This document shows positions 54,174-64,000 of a stretch of DNA of 64,000 nucleotides, piece after piece. The DNA comes from Aspidiotus rigidus (taxonomy: Eukaryota > Arthropoda > Insecta > Hemiptera > Diaspididae), in contig JAVHKY010000043.1 in the NCBI GenBank assembly GCA_035079385.1, positions 62,001 to 126,000 on the forward strand, read 5' to 3'. Position numbers and translations under genes: made by a program. The notes beneath the pieces were generated by a model. The model was not told the origin of the DNA and did not search any database. It saw only the letters and a list, made by a program, of their open reading frames with translations. The first letter of the stretch is position 1. Every line of letters begins with the position of its first letter.

Positions 54174-54335
54174 TTATAGATCAAACGTACAAGGTGACGG
54201 CAAGCGTATTGAATTCTGCTCGAAGCTGTACAGCGATTCTGCAGTGTACGATACCGTTATTTGTGAAAGATTTCGTGAAAGTAATTTCTTGGTTACAAGA
54301 ACCAACGTTCTACATCCATCCATCATTACAAGGAG
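54174..54335 (+). CDS. Dscam-type cell adhesion molecule, exon 3 (first half of Ig domain 2)
   Basis: The 162-nt exon is bounded by TTTTCAG| and G|GTAAGT, with phase 1 at both ends. The G left by exon 2 plus TT makes Val, then IDQTYKVTASVLNSARSCTA, ILQCTIPLFVKDFVKVISW and LQEPTFYIHPSLQG. The Cys in LQC and the Trp in ISW are the Ig-fold core, and the P-x-FV-x-(D/E)-x-V-x-V-x-SW pattern is diagnostic of Dscam Ig2. The half-domain exon corresponds to exon 4 of Drosophila Dscam1, the class that is duplicated into alternative versions in that gene. Only one version was found in this window. The second half of Ig2 must be encoded beyond 64 kb or was missed. Confidence 0.93.
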
Positions 54336-54579
54336 GTAAGTGGAGCTCGTGCGTTTCGATCATAATTCAAGTACATTTCGTCAGCTTTTCTGCCAAACAA
54401 AGATGGTTACGAATTCGCATTCCCCGGTTATTTTAATGGGTATCGTACCTAGTTGTTCTGCAAACGTTATTTGGAGTGGAGGTAGATTATTGCTTAGCTA
54501 AAATTAATTCCTCTTATCAATACAATAGAAGGCTGGTTTCAAAATGGAGATGTTCACAGGAATAGTTGGAAATAGCTGG

Positions 54580-54615
54580 TGGCCGAGCGGTTGAAACGCA
54601 GACTTTTGATTCTGC
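54580..54615 (+). other. Degenerate tRNA-like half
   Basis: TGGCCGAGCGG is a perfect Ser/Leu-type A box, followed by an anticodon-like stem GCAGA/TCTGC with an 8-nt loop. The variable arm, T arm and acceptor stem are missing, so this is not a functional tRNA gene. It may be a fragment or a SINE head. Confidence 0.35.
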
Positions 54616-56569
54616 GTTACTCGCATCGCAGAAAATATCCGTATTTACGACTTTCCTATTCTGGCAGTATAAATTAAATTTTTTCTCATGACGAACGTTG
54701 CAAACGAACAAGATTGAAGGAAGATACAAAATTTTTGCAAACGCATCCGTGCGTCTAAAAAAAGTAAGATATTATAAGGGGATAGTATACTTCAATGAGT
54801 GAAAAATTACAAAAAAACGCGAGTAACTTTTTACTTATTTGAGTAAAGAATCCCTTAAATATGTACAATTGTGTTATTCAAAAACATATGGTAGATTCAA
54901 TGAAGTATTACACCCGCCATAAGGTACACCAAGGGAGAGGACAGTACATACATGCGATGCAATCTGCAAAACCATATTATCAAAAGTCGCGCTAGTGGAA
55001 CCACCCCATGTAAAATTCGCCTCGGAATATAGAGGGTCGAGTAACAACGTGTCGCAGATGTTCGGCAAACGACACGAAGATAATTGTGTTTACAGCATGT
55101 GTAGTTGCGTATTGTAAAGGTGGTTTTACACTGGGTGGTCGAATTTTTGGAGATAACTTTTAACAGATTCAGATTATTTATAATTATATGCAGGATTGTT
55201 TAGTCCACTTAACTTCTCGAAATCTACTGGTTGGATTCACGTAAAATTCAGTACAGGTTGTCGATCGAGAGCAATGTTTTCTTTTCCAATTGGATGAGTA
55301 GTTTTCTGGAAATCTTAAATTTTCCCTTTTGGATTTGTTGATGTTACTTACCGGAAAGCATTAATCTTAATATCTTCATATATTTGGAGTACGTTTTAGA
55401 TAGTCCAATTTATTTTAGTTCCTTCAATGTAATACATTTTGTCAAAAAATACAAAAAACAAAAAAGCTTTTGAAGCTTGAAAGCAAAACCGACTTTTCCT
55501 ATCTTATTTTCCTACATATATACATACTTCTTTTTCCCATTTTGTTCATTATTGGCTACATTATGCCCATTACTTAATCGTTTTCGTTTCCAACAGCAAA
55601 TAAACTTCGTTTTCTAAAATGAGCACATTTTCAAAGCTCTCTAAGACAGTATTATTTTCATTCACTCTTCTATATCAGTCGTATACACCCGAATACCCCC
55701 CCCCCTCCTCCCGCTTCAATGAATGGAATAGTCAAAAATTTTCAATCGCCAAACATGAAAGAACTAGGTATTAGTCACACTAAAGGAAATAAAAATGAAA
55801 TCATTCGTGAACAACGGCAAAATATCTTCGTTTTCCGATACAGTTCATTTTCGACTTGCCAAGCATTAATTTTTATTCAGTCTCGTGTACTGATAATACA
55901 CAACTTACAAGCCCCTCCCCTTCTGAGAAAGGAACACTGTTCGCGCACAAGTCGGCAACACTCTTCATTTTCCATAGCAACATTCATTCTTTTCAACGCA
56001 GGATGGTTAACGAACTGACGTTCGACTCACCCCGCTGCAAATTTTTCTAAATTAAAATAAAAATATCTCAAAAACTACCAACCCAATTTTCAAAAAAATT
56101 AGTCTATATTCTCTAATACAAATATAAGACGTGAATAATTCACAATTTCATATTAATTATGAATCGACCCAATACCAACCGAGAACATTCGCGCACCAAT
56201 AAAAGTAAATACATACGTACATATGAATTTGAGCCAATACTAAAATTGTGATCCACACACTCTGAAACACCGAGAAAACATATCCCACACCAAAAATTCC
56301 ACCGTTCCCAAGAATACAATACCTCCTAAAGTCGGTAAAACAAGAACAAAGATGATGCATCTTATATTGAGCGTAAAAACTTCTTATTACCATCCTAATA
56401 TAGGTACTTGAGGTGGAAAAAACAACATTATTTGGTATGTTAGATAAACGTTGCGCGTGACTTATGGATTGGATATTTGGCCGTGTATAATTTAATTATT
56501 AGCGCGCGCGTGATTGAAAAAAGAAAAGAGTCACAGATTTATAATCTTTCTAATATACTAAAAAGCCAA

Positions 56570-57790
56570 ATGACCCTTTGCCTCTCATTCCTGATTTGCC
56601 CGATACAATTTAGCTAAAAAATAGCTAATAACGCGTGTATTCTATTACTATATATATATATGAATTTCCTAGCAAATTATAAGAAAAAATATTCGTGAAA
56701 TTCTAATGACGTCAGAGCGATAATGTTTGAATTAGATGAAACTGAAGGTTAACAGGCAAAATAGAAAATAGAAAATTAATTATTGGTTATTTAAGTGCAA
56801 CGATTCATTATCACAAACGTGCGTGTAAAACTTAAGAATTAATTAATTTGTCCGGACGGATTATATAAATAGAAAGTCGAATATGTCCGGCACTGCCGTC
56901 CAAAATTTGAAGAAAAATTCAAAAAATAAGCAAATAAATGATTTATTTATTTATTTATTTATTTATTAAAAACCCGACGTTTGGACAGTACAACTGTCAT
57001 TATCAAGGGTTATAAAAGTTCTCCATTTTCCTGTTATCGCATCCGACGTCAATTATCATACTGTGACAAGATTATAATTAGAGGCTATTTATTGTTTTAT
57101 CTGGAGAGTATTGGATTTATTTTATCCGAAGGGTGTTTATTCGAAGGGTGTTTATTCGGAGAGTATTACATTTATTTATTTTTATCCAGAGAAAAGTTGT
57201 TTGTGATATTCTACATAAATTATCGTATTAGGTTCCTATGCAGGTGTCTGTGTTAGAATCGCAGGTTAAAATCTGTTTATAGAGTTCTCAATTTCATATT
57301 TTATTTAGAGCAATTTTTGTTAATCTCATTTTCCAGCGTATTGAGAATTGTTAAAAAAACAAATATGTACCATTGTACAAACGAGAATAAACGCTATGTT
57401 ATTCATTGAATTTCAATCACTCTCAATTGAAGATTACGTAAATAATTTAAGAAGTCCAACATTTTACGCTGATCATATTGAAATATTTTGTATTTCGTAT
57501 CTGCATGCAGTCAATATACTAGGGAAGATGATTGGAAGAAGAGGTAGCAATCGAGTCAGATGGTGGTACTCAAATTTTAAGGCGCAGGAGAAAGAAAATG
57601 GATATGTATAAGTTGGAGTAGTTGAGTACCATAGGTAGTTGCGGGAGTTGGAAACCGTATTGGGAATGATTACATGGGACAGATGATGAGACTGAGATTA
57701 TATTGTGGAAGTACGTTGATTTTGGAGAGTAGGACAGGAAAAAAGATGATAGATCGTCAGATTATCTGCATAATAAGATTTACATGAAGG
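56570..57790. repeat. Left copy of a diverged direct duplication
   Basis: Blocks CCCGATACAATTTAGCTAAA, AGGCAAAATAGAAAATAG and GTAGTTGCGGGAGTTGGAAA, and a further 130 bp ending GATTATCTGCATAATAAGAT, recur in the same order at 58.40-58.91 kb. The right copy lacks about 0.7 kb of the interior. Confidence 0.7.
56939..57012 (-). mobile_element. Retroelement 3' end with (AAAT)n tail
   Basis: On the minus strand, CTTGATAATGACAG-TTGTA-CTGTC-CAAACGTCGGG forms a hairpin (GACAG/CTGTC) and is followed by an AAAT-type tail (TTTA repeats at 56939-56966 on the + strand). This layout is typical of the end of a LINE or Penelope-type insertion. The body of the element is not recognisable. Confidence 0.45.
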
Positions 57791-58399
57791 TAGAGCATGG
57801 AAACCCAGGAGGAGATGAGAATGTTCAAGTTGAGAGTGACCAATTCTATATCGAGTGAAAATAACCTCTTTATGGTGGGAATTTCTGTTCGCTGAAGACT
57901 GAGGATAGGCTAACTTTTAATGATTCCAAGTTTGTTGCAGGGTTGTTTTTTTATGTGAGTGATACAAGAATTAAGCTAGGATTAAGAAATAATGAAAGTT
58001 TTTATGGTCGTAAGTACGTAGTTACAAGGTGGGGTCCTTAATTTTGGGTGAAAGGGTGCAGTTTTTAGGCGCGCAATCAGTTTGATCATATTGAGGGCAA
58101 CCGATGTGAACTGAGAATCAATTAAAAGATACGTTTTGTACAGATGAGCGTAGAAAAGTGTGAGCTTAAACCTAATCAGAATTCCAACTATAGACACATC
58201 ATGTGAGAAATTGAGAGGGATGTATTCAGGAAAAGTAGGGGGTACGATTCTAAGAAAAGGGCACAACGAAAGTTGAAAAAGAATATTATCATAAATAATA
58301 TCAACAAGTATGAAGAGTTTCGGAAAACCCTGAAGAATGGAATAAAGTAGCGCATAAAACATACCTCAGTTCCCTAGAAGAAGGCTTCAGACGAAATCC

Positions 58400-58910
58400 A
58401 TCACATACCTAATTTACCCGATACAATTAAGCTAAAAAATAGCTAAAGCCTAATATTATAACGGTAATGACCTTCTCTTTGCACTTCGTACCTCATTTTA
58501 TCCGATACAATTTAGCACTTCACAAATTGAAGGATAATTAATTTGGCAAAAAGTTCTAACGACGTCAAAATGTCCACATAATGGTGGAAAGTATCTAATG
58601 AAGGAGAGCTAATAGGCAAAATAGAAAATAGTAGTCACCAAAATATGATGATCCCTTATCAATATCAACTTTTTGAATCAAAAATCACTTCCATTGTAAG
58701 AAGTAGAAGAAGAAAAGCAACTGAAATATTTGGAAAATGGAACTGAGTAAAACAGGTAGTTGCGAGAGTTGGAAACTGTGTTGGAAATGATTACACAGGT
58801 CAGAGGATAATTGAGAAAATACTTTGTAGGAAGTATGTTGATTTTGAAGAGTAGAACAGGAAAAAAGGTGATAGATTCTCAGATTATCTGTATAATAAGA
58901 TAGTAAGGAT
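58400..58910. repeat. Right copy of a diverged direct duplication
   Basis: It has the same ordered blocks as 56.57-57.79 kb (CCCGATACAATTAAGCTAAA; AGGCAAAATAGAAAATAG; GTAGTTGCGAGAGTTGGAAA; TCAGATTATCTGTATAATAA). Confidence 0.7.
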
Positions 58911-59099
58911 TGTAATGAAGCTTCCAATCAGATTTCTAGGATTCAACCAAAAGAAGTTCAATTGAAGGCTGTAATAGAAAACAATCACATGTTTAATAAA
59001 GTTGAATAAGGAATTCCCACATCCTCTTCTATGGGACGGATTGGTTTTGATATTGAGAATTGAATTCAAAATTGGAGGGGTTCCAAAAAGAGGAATTAG

Positions 59100-59540
59100 A
59101 TTTGATAAAATTTTGAAAATTAAGCCAACTATAGCAGGAGGGACTCGGAAAAATTGAGACATTTGAGCTCTATTATGATAGATAAGGGATAGGAAAAATT
59201 TTCAATATCAAAGGAGTCAGATTTGAAAAGATTTTTAATATTGGGAATTGAGCTATATATGACAGGAGAGGAACTTGTAAAAAATTGAACCATCAGAGGA
59301 GTTGAAATTGAAAACGCATTTTGTACATCGACCTATGCAATTATGACGAGTGGACAACTTTAAAAACTGTCGACTTCCAAGCTATATTTTTGAAGAGAGG
59401 AACATGGAAGAATTTCAACTTCCAAGATATATATGACAGGAAAAGGACTTGGAAAAATATCAACCATCGTTCTAGGTAAATGATGGCGAGACACCAAAAT
59501 TTTCAAAAATCCCTCCCCCTATGGAATAGGTTTCCTATTG
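59100..59540 (+). mobile_element. Dispersed AACAGG-ended repeat, copy 5 (one end, expanded interior)
   Basis: It ends AATAGGTTTCCTATT, a coordinated variant of the AACAGG...CCTGTT palindrome. The interior carries five or more GAGCTATATATGACAGGAGA-type units. The other end was not found. Confidence 0.65.
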
Positions 59541-62500
59541 AACCTCGATTTAGGTTAGGTAGTTGACATCATAAAAAACTAGCGATGCTCTTAACATCAT
59601 TAGGATTTAACAGAAGAATCCCTAGAGAATAGTGAATTACACAAATCAGGACTCGATGTCAAGAATAACTGTTAGTTGGAGGTGGGTGGACTCGAAGGAA
59701 TAAAGTGAGGGCCTTGAGAAATTTTGTTCTAATTAAGGTAAATGAAGGAAGGGATTTTCAAAGTCTCAACTAAATCAACTCGAAAATAGGAGGAGTTACA
59801 TTATTTGCATGTAAAAAAGTGAGGTCAAAGAAATAATCATCGCTGAAAATTGGAACGACTGTAGTAACAAATTATACTGTCAACATATAATACACACAAG
59901 ATTTCAAAAAAAATCTTATGTAGAAAAAATGTGAAAGAGAAAAAGGGAAATGAATGAACTAATCTTAGAATCGAAACGTTTTTCTTCCATTAATTTGTAG
60001 ATTAGAGGATGACACGTAGAATCAATTATCACCATATGGATAATTGGAAGAGATGGATGCAGAGGACTGAAAAAGAAGAATAGGAAGAGAGGGAAAACTG
60101 GAAGAGTGTGATACTGAGGCAGAGAACAATTTGGAAGACAAAGGAAACAATAAAGAAAGAAAGAAAAAAAAAAAAAGGTTGTATGGAAGAACAAGTAAAG
60201 AATGAAAGAGTGCAAAATTGAGTGAAATTAAGAAAAAAGAAAAGCTTGAAAAGAAAACTAAGCAGATTGAATTGAACTATAAGATGAAAAGATACAAAGA
60301 AAATAGTGTATCTAACTAAGAAATTCCAAATAATCTTAAACCCCAGAGTTACCGTACTCCCTTTGTTTCATGTGTCTACCTTACCCAAAACCCTAAATAA
60401 CAGAATTAAAAGTAGCCATGAGAACTTTGTGTTTGCATAAAAATTTTGAATACAGGTCCAAAAAAAAGTTGTCTGGAGAATTTCTACTGTTTTTTTTTTT
60501 TTTCAATATCCAAAGTAGAAATATCTAGATAATTTACCGAGATTTTTAAAAATTATTCCTGTTTATATAGCGCTCTCGAATAAGATAAAAATGAAAAAAC
60601 AAAAAACTAAGAGGCGCGCCGGACTTGCTAGTCTAATATATAAAATAGAAAGTTTGTCTGTATGCATGTACGTCCATAACTTTTGAACGCCTTCACCTAT
60701 CAACTTGGAATTTTTTTTGAAAAATTTCGCTTTATTTGGGTCAGGTTTCTGAATGAATTTCGACGTTCTGACTTCCTCGAGGTGAAGTAGGGGGCGAAAA
60801 AATTAGGGAAAAACGGAAATTATCGAGTACTGAAACTGCTTCTCGCTGTACCCTAGACGTACGCGCACGCGCGTTGTTCCAACCCTTCAAACGCATTGAG
60901 CGGCGCAGTTTTAGAAATTAGTTATCGTGATAACTCGAGTTTTACTCATTTTTATGAAAAATTGAAGAGAACGAAAATTGTTGCCTCTGTAATTTCCTTT
61001 CGAATGAGCCCGATCTCAGATTTTTAGCAGGAAATTTTGTGACTACAGTATTCGCTGTACTTTCATAATACGTAGGTAGTTACTTTTATTCACAGTTTTA
61101 TAACCACCTACGTACAGGGTTTTACATCCGGTACCTATCTCATACAGGAACCAATATCTAGACGCGCACTGCACTGCGTGTGTGCTAACGGAAATGACCC
61201 TTTTGTTACCTGTTGTCTGTGTATTTTCTTACAGACTGGTAAAATGTCAATGGATTTGTCTGTATTCTGCTGCGATACAGGCTTCACGCGTTAAGTCAGC
61301 TCTCAAGTAAATTAGTCTGTAATGTAATTTGGTAATTTTAATTTTTGCGCAACTCAGAACTTTGATATTTTATAAGCGCAAGTTGCAGTGCTTGGTGTCT
61401 AATTTACTTATTTTTGAACTGAACGGTTGTGAATTTTGCAAAACTCTTTCCCCTGTCCTTTTTTTTTTTTTTTTTCATTCTTTTTTTTTAAGCTAAATTT
61501 TTTTTTCTTCTTTTCTTTTAAGCTAAAAGTGTTTAGTGTCATGAGAAAATCAAAGTGAGCTTAACTGAAGAAGAAGAAAAAACTGGTGACAGGTCGTAGT
61601 GCGTGCAGTAGTTTAGCAAATACTGTAGTTTTGAGTTGAAAATAAAAATTAATTGACTGATCACCAAGAGTATTTAAGGGAGCTCTTTACTATTTAGTAC
61701 CAACGAGATACAGATACCTATAAAACACATCTACTCAACACACAGCTAGCGCCAACCGCTAGTAGAATATAAATACTCGCACTTACATCAAAAATCGGTA
61801 CTTCTAAGACTGTTTTGTTTAGATTAAAAATTGAAACTAACAAGGATTCGACATATACAAAATTTTTTAATTACACGACAACGATAATAAGTACAATTTC
61901 GACACAACGGCGATTTTCAATGATTCGACACGAGAACGATAAGAAGACAAGACTGAGTTACAACACGATTATTGATTATACAATGTTTTTTGATAACGAT
62001 AGGGTAGGGGAAAACCCCAACGACAAGGATATGAGGATAAAGATAATTTCTTCTCTAACAAACACTATTGTATGAGCTTTTCTTGAAGAGCCTCTTCTAG
62101 AACGTTTTCTGTTTGAAACTAAGCGGAACGTGTTGGGGGTCATGTGCTTAGGTGAGTATGACCGCAAATAAACCAGGAAGCGTATAGAAATGCATATTTA
62201 GGCACCTGAGTAGGATGATTATTCAACATTAGGATAGAGAACAGAAGCCTGCGATGATTCTGGAAAAACTCGCAGTGAAAGATCGTCACGTCTATACGCT
62301 GTCATATTTGAAGAACAAAATGATGGCTCTGCCTGCGCAGGATTGAAAATTAAAAAACAAAAGGGCGTATTTTTTGACGTTGCGATTATTGAAAAATAAT
62401 GGTTACCTTGTAAATTTTGTAAACTCTGTTACGAATCATAACTATCATAAGAATATAAAAATGCTGATAATTATATCCCGTTTTCAACTCGAATTGTAGG

Positions 62501-63719
62501 TAATGAGATCAAATTTTAATATCCTTAGAGCTTCGCAGGGTGTTCAATCTATTAGATAAAACAGGTATCGCAGTATACCTATCAAACAAAGGAAAAAGGG
62601 TGCATACATGCATGTACAAACATGCACCCCACGCTGGGCCTAATCTCCTTAGCTTTCACCGATTTCTTCTCACTTTGCTCAGGGAAACCAGTAAGATCCA
62701 TTCTTCACGGCGATCAGTAGGAAAACAGAATCTAAAGAGGGAACATTCACGGTAAAACCCGTTTTTCACGGAGATAAATAATAACATAAGAATATCGAAC
62801 GAGTACGTTCATTTTGTTTTATCAGAGTTAAAGAAAGGATCAGAAATATGAAGGCTTTTGGAATTTTCTATGAGCTAATATTGAAGCAATGACTTAGTAA
62901 ATCTGAGTTGAGAATATTATTATCGACCAACAAGCTAGGTATCTCACGCAAGTGTGAGAGCGTAGAATAAATCATTTTTACATGTGGCTTCATCTAAGTG
63001 AAAAGGAATATCTTCTTTCACTCATGATATGTTTGAATCAAATTTGAATGGTTTTAGTATCAGTATTCTCCCCATAATGGGGGTAGTTCATTATTTGTAT
63101 GGTGACAATTCAAGCGTATGCTTCGCAAATATGATGTAATCCCTTTACATGGAGACTGAAGATTAGGAAAGACAAACTCCCATTCTCCAGTTTTATATTA
63201 ATATCGCCTCAATGAAAACGGTGGTGAGGAACTGACGAAACGAAAGAATTACGAAAATAATTATAAACGTAAACCATTTATTTTTTATTAATTAAGTCAG
63301 CCTGCAACGTGTAATTCATAAATAAACTAGAGCGAAATTACAAAAATTTGTCTGCCTATTCACCCCTAGCCACCCCTGAAAATAGAAAATGTCAAGGCGC
63401 GTTGTGTTCTAAGGTTGTGTTGCATTGCTGCCAGGATACCTTTGTAACGCCTATGACTCGCGAGATACGTGTAGTTTATCGACTTCTTTCGAGTGATCGA
63501 TGAAGCTGAGTTTTGGAATCTTTCCTTTCCAAAATTAAACTCACCAATTAATACATACATAATATTATTTATTTAAGCGGTGCGTTGTACGTATTCTGTA
63601 GAATGCTTTATAGTACGGCATTTCTGGGGTATAATCTTGCATTTCATAAAGAAAAGATGCCGTTCAGCATAGTTAGTCCAAAGATCCCAAAGTACAATTC
63701 GAGATCGGGTGGCACGTGA

Positions 63720-64000
63720 TCCGACCGCCGCCCCCCCACAAATTAGAGTTTTTGAAGATATCTTGTTAGAATGAAAGTTGAAAGAAAAATGTTTGAAACA
63801 AGAGTTGTTCCTTGAGAAATTTTCTATAAAATACATATAGAAGGCTAAATCCCTGACAACGGCCAGAAATTTCGATTAAAAAACGACAAATTTCGATATT
63901 CACTTTTTTTTTCTTTTCCAAAATATTTCATCGCAATGAAAGTTTATGAAAGAAATTTTGATACAAACGTCGTACCTCTGCAGATTTTCTGCAAAACACT
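63720..64000. repeat. Dispersed repeat related to 53.2-53.9 kb
   Basis: A C-rich patch with CCGCCCCCCCAC is followed by a GAGTTGTTCCTTGAGAAATT unit and AAATACATATAGAAGGCTAA. It runs off the window end. Confidence 0.5.

Larger units (their letters stand above)
54336..64000 (+). other. Dscam-type intron 3, incomplete
   Basis: It starts with GTAAGT at 54336 and no acceptor followed by the expected Ig2 second half was found to the end of the window. It holds repeats listed separately. Stretches at 54.8-56.5, 59.6-60.6, 60.8-63.7 kb contain no recognisable gene; T-rich runs lie near 61460-61510. Confidence 0.7.

Noticed and set aside
60620..60720. Possible Helitron 5' end (TCTAATATATAAAATAG...)
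   Set aside because: The string resembles ends seen in some insect repeats from memory, but no matching 3' hairpin with CTRR was found in the window.
54340..64000. Further alternative Ig2-half exons as in Dscam1 exon 4 clusters
   Set aside because: I looked for the Cys...P-x-FV...SW pattern between AG and GT sites and found none.

Overview
The window looks like nuclear DNA of an arthropod, most likely an insect and possibly a sternorrhynchan hemipteran. It is AT-rich, and introns and degenerate transposable elements (TEs) make up nearly all of it. The one conserved host gene I recognise belongs to the Dscam (Down syndrome cell adhesion molecule) family and is most like the arthropod Dscam2-type paralogues. 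The order-level guess rests on remembered similarity and is weak; arthropod is fairly secure.

Layout. 1-22.3 kb is a TE-packed upstream region: a Penelope-like element (PLE) with two divergent ends (2.8-3.55 kb), a Mutator-like (MULE) transposase remnant (5.16-5.87 kb), a three-unit RNA-hairpin region with covarying stems (6.7-7.18 kb), an LTR retrotransposon of the Ty3/gypsy type with both LTRs (7.94-12.81 kb), a full-length non-LTR element with a 14-bp target duplication (13.38-17.69 kb), a near-perfect foldback (18.36-18.58 kb), one copy of an unnamed dispersed family with AACAGG/CCTGTT ends, and a decayed Helitron Rep-helicase (18.97-21.48 kb).

The Dscam-type gene starts on the + strand near 22.3 kb. 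Exon 1 (22770-22836) encodes a signal peptide. After a 22.5-kb intron, exon 2 (45338-45679) encodes Ig domain 1, and exon 3 (54174-54335) encodes the N-terminal half of Ig2. All three exons end in phase 1 with good splice sites and join in frame; later exons lie beyond the window. Intron 1 holds an R4/R2-type LINE split by a solo LTR, a TIR element (27.17-28.63 kb), a long (GA)n tract and a long (TC)n tract, a PLE copy interrupted by a 3.57-kb TIR element that carries a possible small spliced gene, a second PLE with a GIY-YIG endonuclease, and an 891-bp MULE derivative with a SWIM domain and a 9-bp target duplication.

The remaining introns (45.68-54.17 kb and 54.34-64 kb) hold minisatellites, foldbacks and further copies of the dispersed families. 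No bacterial-type operon, CRISPR array, rRNA or intact tRNA gene was seen. The observations most worth checking are the covarying triple hairpin at 6.7-7.05 kb, the 35.5-39.1 kb TIR element and its candidate gene, the SWIM-carrying MULE derivative, and the AACAGG-ended repeat family.
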